Below are positions 60,598-64,000 of a stretch of DNA of 64,000 bases, one piece after another. The first letter of the stretch is position 1. Every line of letters begins with the position of its first letter. The translations under genes were made by a program, and so were the position numbers. A model generated the notes under the pieces. That model ran no database searches. It was not told the DNA's origin and saw only the letters and a program-made list of their open reading frames with translations. This stretch comes from Epichloe hybrida (lineage: Eukaryota; Ascomycota; Sordariomycetes; Hypocreales; Clavicipitaceae), in NCBI GenBank assembly GCA_019022495.1, contig JAFEKR010000001.1:3100001-3164000 (forward strand), given 5' to 3'.

Positions 60598-61421
60598 TAT
60601 TAAAATATAAGGAGCTAGTTGCTAGCTAGTAATAGCTATACGGGTGCAAGCTTTACGGTCAGGGACTAATAGGGCTATAATATTAAATTAATTGACGTAA
60701 CGCAACGGAAGGTTATAGTAGTTATTAACTAATAGAATTTAATTTAGATTACTTTTATGATATCTTATTGAGTAATAGAATTGATTTTAGATACGTTATA
60801 CAGGCAATGCGGCTATTGTTAGTTAAGAGGACTAGCTATCTAGCTAGTTGAAAAGATCTTCTTCCTCTCATAGACTTACTAACTGTATTAGTGGATCCAG
60901 GCCGCTAACAGGGTCTTACGGGCCACTTTTGATTTTCCGCAAAATTCATTTGTATGCAAAAACCAAAAAATTGACTTACTACTATACTAGCTAGCAACCC
61001 ATATGCACTAACTTTTAGTCTAAAAAATAACCTTATATAAAGAGAAAGCCCTATCTTTAAGCTTTAATTTGCTATATGTGAAACTTTTATACGACCTCTA
61101 GATAAAGAGAAAATCGTTATTAAAGATAGCTATAGGGTAAGTTATGTGTAGGGTAACCTGCTTACGTTACCCTAGCTTACGTTACCCTAGCTTACCTAAT
61201 TACTAGTGGCGTGGTTGTAGCTACACTTATAGCCACAACGCAATTAACTAATTAGTTATCTACACGGTCAGTCGCAGCTGTTGACAGCTGCGAAGCAGTT
61301 ATTGACAGCTGCCCTCGCGACCGTTGACAGCTGCAGTGCAGCTATTAGACTTGCAAAGTAAGCTAGTAATAAGAAGGTTCTTTAACTAGAAAAGGGCTAA
61401 AAATAAGTCTTATTTTTAACA
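60598..61421 (-). repeat. 3' LTR of element L (824 bp)
   Basis: The complete form of the family LTR, with the ttgacagctg repeat zone (about 61277-61345) and the tandem cttacgt(t/c)accctag units. Preceded on the minus strand by the purine tract AGAGGGGG. Confidence 0.8.
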
Positions 61422-61629
61422 CCCCCTCTACAAAAGAATTACATTTAAAAGCAATTAGAAGTGTACAAAGAGACTATAGGGTAAAAACAACAACTTTTGA
61501 TAATAACAGATAAAAGGGAAAAACAGGAAAAATAAAAGACCCCCTTTTTTAAATTCCTAGCTATTGTTAAATATAGCTCCCTTTTTGACGTTGTTTTTAG
61601 TTCCCTGTTAAAGGAAATTAGTTGTTGGT

Positions 61630-64000
61630 TTAATAATTATTAAGCCCTAAAAGCTTAATAAAAGCCTAATAAAGAGGTCTAGAAAGAGGTTTTATAAGAC
61701 CATCTGCAGGCATTGACTTCATATCTAGATATTTAATCTTAGCTAAACCCTCTAAAACCTGTTACCTAATATAGTTAAACTTTAGCAATGTATGCTTTGT
61801 ACGACTATGTAAAGCAGGGTTATAAGCAGTAGTTATAGCGCCTTGATTATTGTAATATATCTGGATAGGGGGAGAAATAGGGGTTTTTAGCTCCTTAAAT
61901 AAGCCCTGAAGCCACTAAAGCTCCCGGAAGGTCTCGCAGATAGCATTAGCATCAGCTTCTAGTGTTAATAGAGCTATTATACTAGCTTTCTTTAATTTCC
62001 AGCTAATAGGTCCGCCAGCTAGCTTAAATAGATAAGTATAGGTTAATTTTAAGGTCTTTTTATCCCCTGCAAAATCACTATCGCAATAACCTATTAGGCT
62101 TTTGCTAACTAAACCTTTAGGGTCTCCCCTATAAATAATAGCAAGGAATCTAGTCCCTAATAGATACCTTAGCAGATTTTTAGCTGCTTTTAGGTGTTCT
62201 ATATAAGGGCTAGCTAGTGCAGTAGATAACCACTGTAGCGTAAAAGCTGTATCAGGCCTTGTAAGTAACATTAGGTACATTATAGTCCCTATGATACACT
62301 GATAAAGCTTGATTTCGCTAGCTATTAAAAGCTTAGTTATCTGCGTAGCTAAAACACCTAGCTAAAGAGGTATGCTAATAGGCTTACTATCTAGCATATT
62401 AAATCGTTTTAAGGCTTCTAATATATACTAAGATTAATGAATTTTTAGTATTCTATGAGGCCTATCTCGTACGATTTAAACCCCTAAGAAGAATTCAGCA
62501 GGCCCCCTATCTTCTATTGGATAGACTTTATAAAGTTCCTTTTTAAGCCTTTGGATATAAGATAAATCTAGTCTAATTAGAAGATAGTCATTAACATACA
62601 TAATGACAAAGGTTTTGGTTAAAGGATTAAAGAAGATAGCTAGGTTAGATATTAAAGGGTTAAATCCTAGGGATTTAAGCACTAATATTAGCGCTTGTTG
62701 CCATTCCCTTAAGCTTTGTTTTAGGCCGTATAAAGACTTCTATAATAAAATTACTTAATCTTTAGAAGGTTTCTAGCCAAAACTTCTAGCTAATTTAGCT
62801 AGTTTAGGATTTACCTTAAGGAATTCAATAAAGCCTTCTAGAATAACTATATAAATCTGTTGTTATAGCTTACTATTAAGAAAAGCTCCTATAAAATCGA
62901 TTTATTTGATTTCCTAGTTATTCTAAGCCGCTAGGGCTAGTAAAATCCTCTAGCTAGGGGGAATGCTTATGGCAGCGAAGGTCTCTAGGTAATCTAGGCC
63001 TTTGATTTGCATAAATCCCTTAGTAATAAGTCAAGCCTTATATTTTAAAGGATTATTTTCTTTATCCTTTTTAAGCTTATAAACAAGCCTATTCTTTAGT
63101 ACTTTTCGGCCCTTAGGGATTTAATCTTTCCCTATAAATTTAAAAGTACTAGCCTTTAGAAGCTATTTGTATTCCTTGTACGTAGCTTCTATCTATTTAT
63201 CCCTTTCAGGGCTAGATATAGCCTGCTTCCAGGTCTTAGGCTTAGGGCTAATAGGATTCTTTTCCTTTAGCTTCTCCTATACCTTAAAGTAGATTTCTTT
63301 TATGAAATCTAGAGAAGAAGGGGAACTAATATCAACATCTATAGGGTTGATATTAGGGTCAAAATCGATAATTTTGTCAAAATCGAGGTCCGAAGTCGAA
63401 ATCTGATTTCCTAGTTAAGTTATAGGCTGCGCCTGTATGGGATCCGCTGGAATTAAGCCTTTAGGGGGTTCTTTAGGGCCTATAGGTGGTTTTTCTTAAC
63501 CTATAGGGATACCTATGTTGTCTATAGGGTAATCCTTTGAACCTTGATCTAGATGTTGTTGATCTAAATTATTTTCCCCCTCTAAAGGGTTATCCCCTAT
63601 AGAAATCCTAGGTAAGCCTTTAGAAACAGGGCCTATAGGTTCTATAATCTTAATAAAGCTAGTCTTTGTAACTAGCCTTTTAGAGGGGATGTACACTAGG
63701 TAGGTGTTAGAACCTAGTATAGCTAAAAGTCTTCTAGGGATAGTCCTAGCTACTAACTTCTGGGCTTTAGGTCGTTTTTCCAGGGGGATTAGAATCTCAC
63801 AGTAAGATCCTATAGCTCTAATACTACTAATATTAGTTGTATAAGGCTGATTTAGCTCCCTAGATAACAGTTGTTTAGGGCTTTTATCCTTAGTGGTATT
63901 AGCAGTTATATTAACAAGGTTAACAACTGTAGGTAATACAAAACACTATAAAAATAACAGTAATTTTGCCCACTAGATAGTAGCCCTTAATCGATCTAGA
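61630..64000 (-). pseudogene. Element L pol relic (integrase end, RT, RNase H)
   Basis: Minus-strand relic with stop at 61632-61630. RNase H remnants (62280-61915), RT with YVND (62682-62476) and the integrase C-terminal linker (63696-63496) can be read piecemeal. A 12-bp deletion relative to J lies near 63560. Compared with J, most differences are G-to-A or C-to-T. Confidence 0.8.

Larger units (their letters stand above)
60345..64000 (-). mobile_element. Ty1/copia element L, same family as J, truncated by window
   Basis: The low end is an LTR compound (60345-61421); pol follows on the minus strand from 61630 to the window end, collinear with J 24628-27006. More decayed than J: YVDD has become YVND (ORF 62682-62476), and stops break the frame often. 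The 5' end is outside the window, so its target duplication cannot be checked; the five bases before 60345 are atact. Confidence 0.85.

Noticed and set aside
5767..64000. A centromere or subtelomere signature
   Set aside because: AT-richness and nested retrotransposons would fit, but no telomere repeats or satellite arrays are present and RIP alone explains the composition.

Overview
The window looks like a filamentous ascomycete (Pezizomycotina) chromosome. A gene-bearing stretch of balanced base composition (1-5766) changes abruptly into a block rich in A+T and TpA (5767-64000) made of nested, mutated retrotransposons. Three things point to repeat-induced point mutation (RIP). Differences between sister LTRs are almost all C-to-T or G-to-A. 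Most stop codons in the relics sit where a Gln (CAA/CAG) or Trp codon is expected. Only repeated sequence is affected. The one intact gene has a short GT-AG intron of fungal type.

Host DNA. Positions 391-4024 (minus strand, two exons) encode a 1173-residue DENN-domain protein, a probable Rab guanine-nucleotide exchange factor, with a C1-type zinc finger between its central and downstream DENN modules. Positions 4025-5766 are its upstream region. Host DNA reappears only at 20723-21008.

Mobile DNA. (a) Copia element A (5767-20722, plus, 5-bp target duplication atgtt) holds two solo LTRs (6293-6559, 8089-8355), a short retroposon (7016-7439) and element D (10725-19203, minus), which itself holds the non-autonomous element H (12065-14162). 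(b) Copia element B, same LTR family but opposite strand, starts at 21009 and does not end in the window. It holds element I (21445-34683, plus), which contains copia J (23659-30612, minus), the least decayed element. (c) B is next broken by H2 (35905-36619, minus). H2 is broken by K (36620 onward, plus). K is broken by a block at 37437-57071 whose ends are inverted copies of one gypsy 5' end, by a retroposon (59215-59988) and by copia L (60345 to the window end, same family as J). The block contains copia E, a MULE-type DNA transposon relic, a chromodomain-gypsy relic, the 3' end of element F and gypsy G2.

In most cases exact 5-bp target duplications fix the borders, so the insertion order can be read. 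No tRNA, rRNA, CRISPR array or second intact host gene was found. The points most worth a second look are the fading of RIP over the outermost 60-80 bp of the block, the mismatched LTRs of J together with a 68-bp mini-LTR module carrying a tRNA-like promoter, the face-to-face gypsy 5' ends, and a two-copy retroposon of unknown class.
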